Of a DNA stretch of 64,000 nt, positions 18,729-27,299 are shown piece after piece. A program made the translations under genes and the position numbers. The notes beneath the pieces were generated by a model. It was not told where the DNA came from. It made no database searches and saw only the letters and a list, made by a program, of their open reading frames with translations. Numbering within the stretch: position 1 is the stretch's first letter; each line of letters starts with the position of its first letter. This DNA is from Agreia sp. COWG. GTDB lineage: Bacteria; Actinomycetota; Actinomycetes; Actinomycetales; Microbacteriaceae. The stretch covers positions 124,001-188,000 of the forward strand of contig NZ_LR882035.1 of assembly GCF_904528075.1 (NCBI RefSeq), in the 5' to 3' direction.

Positions 18729-19649
18729 ATGACCGACAACAGCACCGACGCCATCCGCATCGGCACCGCGCCCGACTCGTGGGGCGTCTGGTTCCCGAAC
18801 GATCCCGGCCAGATCCCGTGGCCCCGTTTTCTCGACGAGGTGCAATCCGCCGGCTATTCCTGGATCGAGCTCGGGCCGTACGGCTACCTGCCCACCGACC
18901 CCCACGAGCTCGAAGACGAGCTGGCCAAGCGCAATCTGAAACTCTCGGCGGGCACCGTGTTCACCGGCTTCCATAAAGGCGACGACCAGTGGAAGCGGGC
19001 GTGGGACCAGGCGCTCGAGGTGGCGGGCCTCGCCACCAAGCTCGGCGCCGAGCATCTCGTCGTCATCCCCGACCTCTGGCGCAGCGACGCCACGAGCGAG
19101 GTGCTCGAACCGCGCACGCTCGACGACGAGCACTGGGCGAAGCTCGCGGCCGGGCACGACAAGCTCGGCAAGGCGTTACTCGAGGAGTTCGGTGTCAAGC
19201 AGCAGTTCCACTCCCACGCCGACAGCCACGTGGGTACCTACAAAGAGGTCGAACGCTTTCTGCACGAGACGAACGAGGCGTACACCAACCTGTGCCTCGA
19301 CACCGGTCACTTCTCCTACTACGGCGGCGACAACCTCAAGCTCATCGCCGCGTACCCGGAGCGCATCGGCTACCTCCACCTCAAGCAGGTCGACACCAGC
19401 CTGCTCTTCGACGTGCTGAAGAACGATGTGCCGTTCGCCGATGCGGTCACCCAGGGCATCATGTGTGAACCGCCCACCGGCGTGCCCGAGCTCGGCCCGA
19501 TCATCGACGCCGTCGCCGCTCTTGATCCCAACATCTTCGGCATCGTCGAACAAGACATGTACGGCACCGACATCGAGCTGCCGCTCGGCATCGCCACCCG
19601 CACCCGCGAGCACATCTTCGGCTGCACCTCGCATGCCCGCATCCACTGA
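18729..19649 (+). CDS. iolE: myo-inosose-2 dehydratase (IolE)
   Basis: A 306-residue xylose-isomerase-like TIM barrel that dehydrates 2-keto-myo-inositol to the diketone used by IolD. The IolE-type N-terminus IGTAPDSWGVWFPNDPGQIP, the GYSWIELGPYGYLPTDP motif, the metal-ligand region QQFHSHADSHVGTY, and NLCLDTGHFSYYGGDN are all present, with RIGYLHLKQVD near the C-terminus. The start at 18729 gives the family length. Confidence 0.93.
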   Translation: MTDNSTDAIRIGTAPDSWGVWFPNDPGQIPWPRFLDEVQSAGYSWIELGPYGYLPTDPHELEDELAKRNLKLSAGTVFTGFHKGDDQWKRAWDQALEVAGLATKLGAEHLVVIPDLWRSDATSEVLEPRTLDDEHWAKLAAGHDKLGKALLEEFGVKQQFHSHADSHVGTYKEVERFLHETNEAYTNLCLDTGHFSYYGGDNLKLIAAYPERIGYLHLKQVDTSLLFDVLKNDVPFADAVTQGIMCEPPTGVPELGPIIDAVAALDPNIFGIVEQDMYGTDIELPLGIATRTREHIFGCTSHARIH

Positions 19650-19677
19650 CCCGACCAGACGCACCAGGAGAACCCCC

Positions 19678-20697
19678 ATGACATCGAACACCCTCCGCGT
19701 CGCCGTCGTCGGCGCCGGAATGATGGGCGCCGACCACATCGCTCGCTTCAGCAGCAAGATCAATGGCGCCGAGGTCGTCGCGGTCGTCGAGCCGGATGCC
19801 GCCAGGGCGGCCGCCGCCGTGAAGGGCCTTTCCGCGGCGACGACTCGCAGCCGCATCGAGGACGCGTTGGAGCATGACGAGCTCGACGCCGTACTCATCG
19901 CCACCCCCGGGCCGTACCACGAGGCGGTTCTGTTGCCCGCGCTCGAGGCCGGTGTGCAGATTCTGTGCGAGAAGCCGCTCACACCCGACACCGCATCGAG
20001 CCTGCGCATCATCGAGGCAGAACAGAAGCTCGACCGTCCCCACATCCAGCTGGGATTCATGCGCCGTTTCGACGCAGAGTACGTCGCGCTTCGCGAGCTC
20101 ATCGCATCCGGTGATGCGGGCGGGCTCACGATGCTGCACTGCGCCCACCGAAACCCGAGCACCGGCGAGGGCTACACCGACTCGATGCTCATCACGGACT
20201 CCGTCGTGCACGAGATCGATACGATCCCCTGGCTGGTCGGTGAACCGATCGCCGCCGTCGAGGTCAAGAAGGCCCGTCGCAATTCGCTGGCCCCCGCCTG
20301 GCTGCACGACCCCCAGCTCGTGCTGTTCGAGACCGTGACGGGCGTTCTGGCCGACGTCGAGATCAACGTCAACGTGCAGTTCGGCTACCAGGTCACGACG
20401 GAAGCCGTCTTCGAGCGCGGCATCGCGGAGATCGGCAAGACGGCTGGCCTCGTGCGGTTCCAGGATGCCCGCTGGGGTGGAACCGAGCACGTCACCTTCA
20501 AGACGCGGTTTGCCGCCGCCTACGATTCCCAGGTGCAGCGCTGGGTCGACGCGGCGCGGACCGGCACCATCGATGGTCCCAGCGCGTGGGACGGTTACGT
20601 GGCCGCAGCAGTGTCTGAGGCGGCCGTCGCCGCGCAGGCGAGCGGAGAACGTGTCACCGTGGAGTACGCGATGGCGAAACCGGCTTTCTACAACTGA
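19678..20697 (+). CDS. iolG: myo-inositol 2-dehydrogenase (IolG), Gfo/Idh/MocA family
   Basis: A 339-residue NAD(P)-dependent oxidoreductase that begins inositol catabolism by oxidising myo-inositol to 2-keto-myo-inositol. The N-terminal Rossmann fold has RVAVVGAGMMGADHIARFS, followed by the family EKP motif in ILCEKPLTPDT, the FMRRFDAEY loop, and the catalytic Asp-His pair in DSVVHEIDTIPWLVGE, typical of inositol dehydrogenases. AGGAG lies six bases upstream of the ATG at 19678. Related family members oxidise other cyclitols, so broader substrate range is possible. Confidence 0.9.
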   Translation: MTSNTLRVAVVGAGMMGADHIARFSSKINGAEVVAVVEPDAARAAAAVKGLSAATTRSRIEDALEHDELDAVLIATPGPYHEAVLLPALEAGVQILCEKPLTPDTASSLRIIEAEQKLDRPHIQLGFMRRFDAEYVALRELIASGDAGGLTMLHCAHRNPSTGEGYTDSMLITDSVVHEIDTIPWLVGEPIAAVEVKKARRNSLAPAWLHDPQLVLFETVTGVLADVEINVNVQFGYQVTTEAVFERGIAEIGKTAGLVRFQDARWGGTEHVTFKTRFAAAYDSQVQRWVDAARTGTIDGPSAWDGYVAAAVSEAAVAAQASGERVTVEYAMAKPAFYN

Positions 20698-20729
20698 TCG
20701 CGCATCGATCACCAGGTACGGAGACGCAC

Positions 20730-21605
20730 ATGAAGATAGCCCTCGACCCCACCCCGCTGCACCACCAATACGCTCTGCTCGACTTCCCCCACGTGGTCGC
20801 CGATCTGGGCTACGAGTGGATGCACCTGACCCCTCACGTCGACTTCGCGCCGTTCTTCTCCCATCCCCGGGTAGACGACGATCTCGTCGCGCGGCTGCGC
20901 AAGGCCGTCTCGCAGGCGGGAATCGGTATTCCTGCGCTTCTCCCGGTGCAGCGACTGTCGAGTCCTGATGAGTTGCCTCGGCTGGCTGCGGTCAAGAACT
21001 TCACGCGGGTGATCCAACTGGCGGTCGAGCTAGAGGTCTCGGTGATCAACACGGAATTCTCGGGTCGACCCGAGCGTGCCGACGAGAGCGAAGCCGGTTT
21101 CTACAGGTCGATGGAGGTGCTGCTCCCACTCGTCGAAAGAGAGGGCATCTCGCTCAGGTTCGACCCGCACCCCGACGACTTCGTAGAGGACGGGCTCGAG
21201 GCGCTTCGCATCCTGCGTGGCCTCAACTCAGACGCGATCGGCTTCGTCTACGTGGGTTCGCACACGTTCCACTACGGCAACAACCCCGAAGGCATCATGG
21301 CGGCGGCCGGAACACGACTGAAAACGGCCTACGTGGCGGATTCGTTCGATCACAACAGGTCGCATGGGCTCCGTTACATCTCGAATCCGCCGGGAAACGC
21401 GGCGCGCGTGCACCAGCATCTCCGGGTCGGTGACGGAGACGTCGATTGGGAGCAGTTCTTCGCCGGCCTGGCCACAAACGGATTTTTCGCGCGCGAGGAC
21501 TCGATCCTCGTCTCCAACGTCTTCGCAGAAGACGAGGACTACGCCGGGGTCTCCAGATTCCAGCTCTCAGAGATTCAGCGCCACATCGCGCTCGTGAAGG
21601 AGTAA
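20730..21605 (+). CDS. Sugar phosphate isomerase/epimerase-like TIM barrel (IolH/IolI-like)
   Basis: A 291-residue AP-endonuclease-2-type TIM barrel. Probable metal ligands lie in VSVINTEFSGRPE, SLRFDPHPDDFVEDG and FVYVGSHTFHYGN; the RHSHGLRYISNPP-like region near residue 215 and the HQHLRVGDGDVDWEQFFAGL motif near 230 resemble IolH proteins of actinobacterial iol clusters. IolI-type members interconvert inosose isomers; the role of IolH is less defined. It lies 32 bases after iolG and 3 bases before a tautomerase gene, so it belongs to the same operon. Confidence 0.8.
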   Translation: MKIALDPTPLHHQYALLDFPHVVADLGYEWMHLTPHVDFAPFFSHPRVDDDLVARLRKAVSQAGIGIPALLPVQRLSSPDELPRLAAVKNFTRVIQLAVELEVSVINTEFSGRPERADESEAGFYRSMEVLLPLVEREGISLRFDPHPDDFVEDGLEALRILRGLNSDAIGFVYVGSHTFHYGNNPEGIMAAAGTRLKTAYVADSFDHNRSHGLRYISNPPGNAARVHQHLRVGDGDVDWEQFFAGLATNGFFAREDSILVSNVFAEDEDYAGVSRFQLSEIQRHIALVKE

Positions 21606-21608
21606 GAC

Positions 21609-22013
21609 ATGCCCCTCGTCCGAATAGACGTGATCGAAGGTCGCACGAGCGCTGAGCTCCAGGCGATCGGCGATGCCATCCACGACGCGATCGTGTCGGT
21701 CTACGGAATCCCTGCCCGTGACCGCTTTCAGATCATCACCGAGCACCCCTCGTCCCAGATCGTCGCGGAGGATGCAGGATTGGGTTTCGACCGCACCGCC
21801 GGAGTCGTGATGATTCAGATCTTCACGCAGCGTGGGCGCACAGACGAGACGAAGCAACAGCTCTATGCCGCTATCAACGGAGCGCTGGCCCAGCTCGGTG
21901 TCGCCGGCCACGACGTGTTCATCGGCTACGTCGAGAACGGGCCGCAGGACTGGTCTTTCGGATTCGGGCGGGCTCAGTACGTCACAGGTGAGCTCGGCGT
22001 TCCGTCTCTGTGA
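21609..22013 (+). CDS. Tautomerase-superfamily protein
   Basis: A 134-residue protein beginning MPLVRIDVIEGRTSAE, so the N-terminal catalytic proline of the 4-oxalocrotonate tautomerase/MIF superfamily is exposed after Met removal. The length of 134 fits the long, fused-domain subgroup (two beta-alpha-beta units). Such enzymes catalyse keto-enol tautomerisation or dehalogenation. It is the last gene of the iol operon, three bases after the IolH-like gene. A role in enolising a keto intermediate of inositol breakdown is an inference; iol clusters do not usually carry one. Confidence 0.82.
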   Translation: MPLVRIDVIEGRTSAELQAIGDAIHDAIVSVYGIPARDRFQIITEHPSSQIVAEDAGLGFDRTAGVVMIQIFTQRGRTDETKQQLYAAINGALAQLGVAGHDVFIGYVENGPQDWSFGFGRAQYVTGELGVPSL

Positions 22014-22047
22014 GCCCCCGAGTCATGCTGGACTGCAGAAGTAGCGG

Positions 22048-22809
22048 CTATTTGTCTACCAGCGTGACCTCGAAGGAGTAGAGGTCGGGTCTATAGCAGT
22101 GCTGGCCGTATTCGACGGCGCGGCCTGAGTTGTCGTAAGCCGTGCGTTCGGCCGTGAGAAGCGGGCCGCCCTTGTCGACCTCGAGAAGCTGGCTCTCTTC
22201 GCCCGTCGCGCGCCGGGCGCCGATCGTCTGCCGAGCAACACGCATCGACGCTCCCCGGGCACGCAGTAGCTGATACAAACCGTGCTGTTCGAGTTGCTCT
22301 CGGTCGAGGTCGAGAAACTGTTCCGGCAGGTAGTTCTCGAGAATCGCCACGGGTACGTTGTCGGCCAGGCGCACGCGGCGCAGATGCAGGACTGTGGAGC
22401 CCTTGTCGACGCCGAGCGCCGCAGCGACCGAACTCGACGCCTCCAGCGGCCCCAGCGACAGCAACGTCGTCGTGGGGTGCTGGCCCCCACCGCTCAGATC
22501 CTCGAAGAGGCTCGTCAGTGCGACCTTGCGGGTGACCTGCCCGTGCACGACCTGGGTGCCGATGCCGCGGCGACGAACAAGAAGCCCCTTATCGACGAGT
22601 TCTTGGATCGCTCGCCGGATGGTCGGACGTGACAGGCCGAGGCGTTCGCTGAGCGCGACCTCGTTCTCGAGCCTCGACCCGGATGGCAGATCACCGGCGA
22701 GGATCGCCGTCTCCAGAAGCGACGAGATCTGGTAGTAGAGCGGGATCGGGCCTGATCGGTCGATGCTCATGAAAAAACTGTCGGACAGGATGCTTTCCTG
22801 CTGACTCAC
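22048..22809 (-). CDS. GntR-family transcriptional regulator, HutC/UTRA subfamily
   Basis: A 253-residue regulator with an N-terminal GntR winged helix (PIPLYYQISSLLETAILAGD, then LGLSRPTIRRAIQELVDKGL) and a C-terminal UTRA ligand-binding domain (from about residue 85; LHLRRVRLADNVPVAILENY and a closing QHCYRPDLYSFEV). UTRA domains bind sugar- or amino-acid-derived effectors. The gene is convergent with the iol operon, so it is the prime candidate for the iol repressor. Start choice: a GTG at 22809 has GGGAG seven bases upstream; the ATG at 22770 is the alternative and begins right at the winged helix. Confidence 0.82.
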   Translation of the reverse strand: MSQQESILSDSFFMSIDRSGPIPLYYQISSLLETAILAGDLPSGSRLENEVALSERLGLSRPTIRRAIQELVDKGLLVRRRGIGTQVVHGQVTRKVALTSLFEDLSGGGQHPTTTLLSLGPLEASSSVAAALGVDKGSTVLHLRRVRLADNVPVAILENYLPEQFLDLDREQLEQHGLYQLLRARGASMRVARQTIGARRATGEESQLLEVDKGGPLLTAERTAYDNSGRAVEYGQHCYRPDLYSFEVTLVDK

Positions 22810-22921
22810 CTGGTTGCTCCCATCCGGTACCGGATCGTATTTTGTGCTGACAATATCACAGGAGTACAACGGTGCGAGGTGAGTGAACCCTCCATGGGCG
22901 GCCTTGGTCTAATGTCAGGAC

Positions 22922-23335
22922 ATGACTGCGGATATGAACTTCTACACCCGCAAGTGGGTGCGACCCGAAGACCTGAACGCGAACGGAACCCTCTTCGGCG
23001 GCAGCCTGCTGCGCTGGATCGACGAGGAGGCTGTCGTCTATTCGGCGCTGCAACTGGGTAGTGGGCGAGTGGTCACGAAGTACATCTCCGAGATCAACTT
23101 TCTCACCTCTGCTCAGCAAGGCGATCTCATCGAGATCGGACTGCTGGCGATCCGCTTCGGGCGCACGTCGCTCACGATGCGCGCCGAGGTGCGCAACATG
23201 ATCACGCGCAAGACGATCCTGACCATCGATCAGATGGTGTTCGTGAACATCGGCGCGACCGGTGAGCCCGAGCCGCACGGCTACACAGACATCACCTACG
23301 CGAGAGATCGCATCCCCGTAGCCGATCGCGACTAG
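22922..23335 (+). CDS. Acyl-CoA thioesterase, hotdog fold (YciA/BFIT-like)
   Basis: A 137-residue hotdog-fold thioesterase. The motif NANGTLFGGSLLRWIDEEAVVYS contains the conserved Asn/Asp and Gly-Gly of the long helix, and RTSLTMRAEVRNMITRKTIL is the typical strand pair with the effector side. These enzymes hydrolyse medium- or long-chain acyl-CoA to free CoA. It is divergent from the GntR gene with about 110 bases between starts, and appears unlinked to the inositol genes. Confidence 0.82.
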   Translation: MTADMNFYTRKWVRPEDLNANGTLFGGSLLRWIDEEAVVYSALQLGSGRVVTKYISEINFLTSAQQGDLIEIGLLAIRFGRTSLTMRAEVRNMITRKTILTIDQMVFVNIGATGEPEPHGYTDITYARDRIPVADRD

Positions 23336-23378
23336 CTCGCCTTCGAAGAGAAAAGGCCCCGTCGCCTCGCTGGGCCCG

Positions 23379-24353
23379 CTAGGCGAACGCGTTAACGCCC
23401 GTGAGCTCGGCCGACAGTGTCCACAGCTTCGCGGCGGCCTCGCGATCGATCGCGTGCGCGTCGACCCCGGCGAAGCGGGCCGTCGGGCTTCCGGCGACGG
23501 TCGGTTCGGCGATGTCGCAGTCCTCGCAGTAGACGCCGCCGAGCCCCTCGAGCTGCGGCGAGGTGGCCGCCCACGTCGAGGTGGCCGCGCCCTGGGCGGG
23601 GGTCTTGAAGCGCTCGTTCACCACTCCGTCCTCGGTGATCCAGCCCGAGGCGATCATCTCTTCGCGCGGCAGGTGTCGCTGCAGCTCGGTCATGATGCCG
23701 CCCGGATGCGCCGCGAACGCACGCACGCCGTGTTCGGCTCCGAGCGCATCCAGTTGCACGGCGAAGAGGCTGTCAGCCGTCTTGGCCTGGCCGTATGCCT
23801 GCCATTTGTCGTACCCGGTGGTGAACTGCGGGTCATCGAAGCGCATGGGGCTGAGCTTGTGCCCGCTCGACGAGAGCGCCACCACGCGGGCGCCATCGCC
23901 CGAGACGAGTGACGGCCACAGCAGATTGGTGAGCACGTAGTGGCCCAGGTGGTTGGTGGCGAACTGCGACTCCCAGCCGTCGCCGACCCGTGCCTCTGGC
24001 GAGGCCATGATCGCCGCGTTGTTGATCAGAATGTCGAGGCTGCGACCCGATGCCAGAAAGCGCTCGGTAAAAGCGCGCACGCTCCTGAGGTCGGACAGGT
24101 CGAGCGTCTCGACCTCGACCCCGGCGAGTCCACGCTCGTCGAGGGCGGCGCGCGCCACGTCGGGGCGGCGGGCCGGCACGATCACGCGCGCACCGGCATC
24201 CGACAAAGCAGCGACCGTCTCGATGCCGAGGCCCGAGTAGCCGCCCGTGACGATGGTTGTCTTGCCCGCCAGGTCGATGCCGGCCAGCACATCGCTCGCC
24301 GTGGAACGGTCGGTGAATCCGGAGGGGAGCGCGTGCTGGGGTGTAGTTGTCAT
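23379..24353 (-). CDS. Short-chain dehydrogenase/reductase (WWOX/retinol-dehydrogenase-like)
   Basis: A 324-residue SDR oxidoreductase. It has TIVTGGYSGLGIETVAAL for NAD(P) binding, NNAAIMASPE, the catalytic Ser in VALSSSGHKLSP, and the YGQAKTADSLFAVQ YxxxK motif. Length and the extended insert after the YxxxK motif resemble bacterial proteins annotated as light-dependent or retinol-dehydrogenase-like oxidoreductases acting on bulky alcohols or ketones. Substrate unknown. It lies 67 bases from the next minus-strand gene upstream, probably a short operon with it. Confidence 0.85.
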   Translation of the reverse strand: MTTTPQHALPSGFTDRSTASDVLAGIDLAGKTTIVTGGYSGLGIETVAALSDAGARVIVPARRPDVARAALDERGLAGVEVETLDLSDLRSVRAFTERFLASGRSLDILINNAAIMASPEARVGDGWESQFATNHLGHYVLTNLLWPSLVSGDGARVVALSSSGHKLSPMRFDDPQFTTGYDKWQAYGQAKTADSLFAVQLDALGAEHGVRAFAAHPGGIMTELQRHLPREEMIASGWITEDGVVNERFKTPAQGAATSTWAATSPQLEGLGGVYCEDCDIAEPTVAGSPTARFAGVDAHAIDREAAAKLWTLSAELTGVNAFA

Positions 24354-24420
24354 TAGTCAAGCGTAAGACGAATCCGGGCGCGCCCGACCGGGCGGCTCCC
24401 TTCGCGTCTCTCTCTGGGCG

Positions 24421-25320
24421 CTAGCGGCGAAAGACCTCGAGTGCTGACTCGGCCGACTCGTGGGTGAAGGTGAAGCCGCTGCCGATGAGCTGAAGGGGCT
24501 GCATGCGCTGGCTGCTGAGCAGCAACTCATCGGCCGCATCCTGCAGTGGCAGTCGCAGCAGCCAGGCGGGCAGCGCGAAGAGGTGGGGGCGATGCAGCAC
24601 ACGGGCGAGGCCGCGGGTGATCTCTTCGCTGGTCGCGGGTGTCGGGCCGACCAGGTTCACCGGCCCGCGAACGTCACTGGCAGCGAGGTGCCGGATGGCG
24701 CGGACCTCGTCGACGAGCGAGATCCAGGGCCACCACTGCCGCCCCGTGCCGAGCCTGGAGCCGAGACCCGCGAGCGTGAGGGGAACCAGCGGTGCCGCAG
24801 CGCCGCCACCCTTGGCGAGAACGATCCCCGTGCGAAGGAGCACCGTTCGGGTGATGCCTGCCGCGCGCAGCGCCTCGGCCTCCCAGCGAGCGGTGACACC
24901 CGCCAGGAATCCGGTGCCGCCGGCCGCGTTCTCGCCGAGTATCTCGTCTGCGCGATCACCGTAGACGCCCGATGCCGACGCATTCAGCAGAGCCGCCGGG
25001 GGAGAGGGCGCCGCCGCGATCGCATCGACGATGGTGGCGGTGGCGTCGATGCGGGAGTCGAGAATGCCCTTGCGGCGCCTCGGTGTCCACGGCAGCTGCG
25101 AGATGCTCGACCCCGCCAGGTTGATCACCACGTCGACGCCGTCGAGCGAGCCCGGCGGCAGGGAGCGCCGCTCGGGGTGCCACTGCGTCTCGGTTGCCGA
25201 GGCCGGTTCGCGGCGCACGAGGCGGCGCACGGTATGGCCGTCGGCCGAGAGCTCCGCGGTGAGTGCGCTGCCGATGAAGCCGGATGCTCCGGCCACGAGG
25301 AATGTTCGGGGTTCAGTCAT
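24421..25320 (-). CDS. TIGR01777-type NAD-dependent epimerase/dehydratase-family protein
   Basis: A 299-residue extended SDR. The N-terminus FLVAGASGFIGSALTAEL is a Rossmann glycine motif, VVINLAGSSISQ replaces the usual NAA, and the C-terminus carries the DUF1731-like PLQLIGSGFTFTHESAESAL that defines this family (SDR39U1/YfcH-like). Physiological substrate unknown. It is divergent from a MarR gene with a palindromic operator between, so regulation by that MarR is plausible. Confidence 0.87.
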   Translation of the reverse strand: MTEPRTFLVAGASGFIGSALTAELSADGHTVRRLVRREPASATETQWHPERRSLPPGSLDGVDVVINLAGSSISQLPWTPRRRKGILDSRIDATATIVDAIAAAPSPPAALLNASASGVYGDRADEILGENAAGGTGFLAGVTARWEAEALRAAGITRTVLLRTGIVLAKGGGAAAPLVPLTLAGLGSRLGTGRQWWPWISLVDEVRAIRHLAASDVRGPVNLVGPTPATSEEITRGLARVLHRPHLFALPAWLLRLPLQDAADELLLSSQRMQPLQLIGSGFTFTHESAESALEVFRR

Positions 25321-25375
25321 GGCAGATCACTTCTTTCGAGCCCACTGTTGGGCTGCTCCCTTGTACGGTACTCTT

Positions 25376-25393
25376 TTGTTCAATAGTGAACAA
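25376..25393. promoter_or_regulatory. MarR-type operator TTGTTCA-N4-TGAACAA
   Basis: Perfect 7-bp inverted repeat (25376-25382 and 25387-25393) 16 bp upstream of the GTG start of the MarR gene, in the divergent region with the SDR gene. Size and position fit autoregulation. Confidence 0.75.
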
Positions 25394-25409
25394 GTGTGGA
25401 GGGCCGAAA

Positions 25410-25865
25410 GTGGCTGGGAGTTGGCTGACGCACGCCGAGGCTGCGCTGTGGCGGCAGTGGATCGACGTTCAGTGGAAGCTCGAGCGGCGCATCGCCGAGC
25501 AGCTGCGACCGTTCGGATTGACGCACGGCGAGTACGCCATCTTGAGTATTCTCGAGGCGCACGACCCCGATGGCTGCCGCATGACCCAGCTCGGCGAGCT
25601 CACGCAGAACCCCAAGACGAGGCTCACCCAACAGGTGACGAGGCTTGAGCGTTCGGGGTTCGTTTCGCGTGCACCCGTCGAAGAAGATGCCCGTGGCATT
25701 CGCGTGATTCTTGCCGCTGAGGGCCGCAGCGTGCTGGCCGCTGCGGCACCGGGCCACTCTCGGCTCGTGCGAGAACTCGTCGTCGGGCCCATCGCCGAGG
25801 CAGATGCCGGCGTCATGTCGCGCGTGCTCGAGGACATTCAAAGCCGACTCCAAGCGGGGGCCTGA
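25410..25865 (+). CDS. MarR-family transcriptional regulator
   Basis: A 151-residue MarR protein starting at GTG 25410 with GGAGGG seven bases upstream. The winged helix includes LTHGEYAILSILEAHDPDGC, the recognition helix MTQLGELTQNPKTRLTQQVT, and the wing with EEDARGIRVILAAEG. It likely represses itself and the divergent TIGR01777 gene through the TTGTTCA palindrome that abuts its start. The open frame back to 25284 crosses that operator and should be ignored. Effector unknown. Confidence 0.87.
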   Translation: MAGSWLTHAEAALWRQWIDVQWKLERRIAEQLRPFGLTHGEYAILSILEAHDPDGCRMTQLGELTQNPKTRLTQQVTRLERSGFVSRAPVEEDARGIRVILAAEGRSVLAAAAPGHSRLVRELVVGPIAEADAGVMSRVLEDIQSRLQAGA

Positions 25866-25888
25866 CCGCGGGTCGCTAGGGTCGCGTC

Positions 25889-26434
25889 ATGCACCTCTTC
25901 TTTCGCACGGTCTGGTACCAGTGGCGCGCTCGAAGTCGGCGCCGAGTCCCCCTGTTCGGCGTAGTGTCCACGCCCTTCCGAGTGCTGCCCACCGACCTCG
26001 ACATCTTCAAGCACATGAACAACGGCGTCTATCTCTCGATTCTCGACCTGGGTCGGCTCGACATGCTCGTGCGCAGCGGATTCTGGGCGATCTTCAATCA
26101 GCGTGGCTGGTATCCGGTGGTCGTCGCCGAGACCATCAGCTTTCGCAAGTCGCTCACGCTGTGGCAGCGCTTCGACGTGCAAACCAGGGTGCTCGGCTTC
26201 GACGACAAGACGGTCTACACCGAGCAGCGTTTCACGGTCGACGGCGAGATCTACGCGCAGGCCTTCGTTCGTGGTCGCTTCCTGAAGCGCGGCGGCGGCA
26301 TCGTGCCGATGGCCGAGCTGCTGGATGCCGTGGGCCCGGTCCCCGACGACGTGACGATCCCCTCGTGGCTGCACGAGTGGGGCCAGACCACGGCGCTGCC
26401 GTCGACGAAGGCGCCGGCCCCCAGCGAGTGGTGA
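25889..26434 (+). CDS. Thioesterase-family hotdog protein
   Basis: A 181-residue protein of the acyl-CoA thioesterase/Them6-like hotdog group. It starts with an amphipathic, basic N-terminus (WRARSRRRVPLFG), then the core TDLDIFKHMNNGVYLSILDL, where the HMNN motif is characteristic, followed by a beta-rich half (ETISFRKSLTLWQRFDVQTR). Substrate unknown. It follows the MarR gene by 23 bases and may be co-transcribed. Confidence 0.82.
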   Translation: MHLFFRTVWYQWRARSRRRVPLFGVVSTPFRVLPTDLDIFKHMNNGVYLSILDLGRLDMLVRSGFWAIFNQRGWYPVVVAETISFRKSLTLWQRFDVQTRVLGFDDKTVYTEQRFTVDGEIYAQAFVRGRFLKRGGGIVPMAELLDAVGPVPDDVTIPSWLHEWGQTTALPSTKAPAPSEW

Positions 26435-26465
26435 TCCGTTCGTCTGGCGCGGATAGCATCGCAGC

Positions 26466-27206
26466 ATGACCGAGAACGACGCATCCCGCATAGAGAGCCT
26501 GCTCGTCGAGGCCAGCCAAGACAGGGCCGCCGTTCCGGCGTTCTTGACGGCGCTGCTCGAGGCCACTGTGTTCGTTTCGGGAGTGATATCCGACGAGGGC
26601 GCGGCAGATTTCTCGCACCTGAGTACCTCCGAGGGCGGCTCGATCTTGCCGTTCTACAGTTCGGAAGAGCGGCTGAGGGAGACCATTGCGGCGGTGCCGG
26701 GCTTCGAGCAGCGGTTCGTAGCGCTGCCGTGCCGCGACCTCTGGCAGATCACGCGAGGGGCCACCCTCGTGCTCAACCCGCATTCGCCCTACGGCAAGGA
26801 ATTCCTCCCAGGCGAGATAGGCCAGCTGCTCGACGGGGAAGCAGTGCTCACCCAGCGCATCGTTGACACCGACACCGAAGTGTTCGTCGGAGTGCCGTCC
26901 CACGTGCCGCCGGGCATGACCGATGCTCTGGCGGAGCTGTTCGCTCACCACAGGGAGGTCGCGGAGGCGGTGCTCGGTTGGAAGGTGACGCCGGGCCCGG
27001 GAGCCGTCGATGAGAGTTACCACCTGGTGATCGTCGGAGCCGCGGACGCACGAGATGCGCTCGGCGGCGAACTCGGTCGGGTGCTGACGATGTATTCGCT
27101 CAGCGCACCGGTAGACGTGCAGTTCGTCGAGTCGGGCGAAAAACACGTGCTGCAAAGCGTTCGGCCGTTCTATCGTCGCAAGCGTGGGCTCTTCGGGCGA
27201 CGCTAA
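26466..27206 (+). CDS. sseB: SseB-family protein (enhanced serine sensitivity protein)
   Basis: A 246-residue soluble protein with the SseB N-terminal domain: LTALLEATVFVSGV, then SEGGSILPFYSSEERLRETI and LWQITRGATLVLNPHSPYGKE, and a second C-terminal domain from about residue 140. SseB proteins are named for a serine-sensitivity phenotype in E. coli and their biochemical role is unsettled. The C-terminus is basic (RRKRGLFGRR). It lies 31 bases after the thioesterase gene. Confidence 0.83.
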   Translation: MTENDASRIESLLVEASQDRAAVPAFLTALLEATVFVSGVISDEGAADFSHLSTSEGGSILPFYSSEERLRETIAAVPGFEQRFVALPCRDLWQITRGATLVLNPHSPYGKEFLPGEIGQLLDGEAVLTQRIVDTDTEVFVGVPSHVPPGMTDALAELFAHHREVAEAVLGWKVTPGPGAVDESYHLVIVGAADARDALGGELGRVLTMYSLSAPVDVQFVESGEKHVLQSVRPFYRRKRGLFGRR

Positions 27207-27299
27207 CAAAGCTCATACGCCGCTTCGTGTATCCGCCGGCCGCTCTCGGCCGACCTCGGCGGGTCTAGTGTGGGCAGCGCAGAGAGAGGGAGGTCGCAG

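Noticed and set aside
25284..25409. Extended MarR protein start
   Set aside because: The extension crosses the MarR operator and promoter; the GTG with GGAGGG at seven bases fits better.
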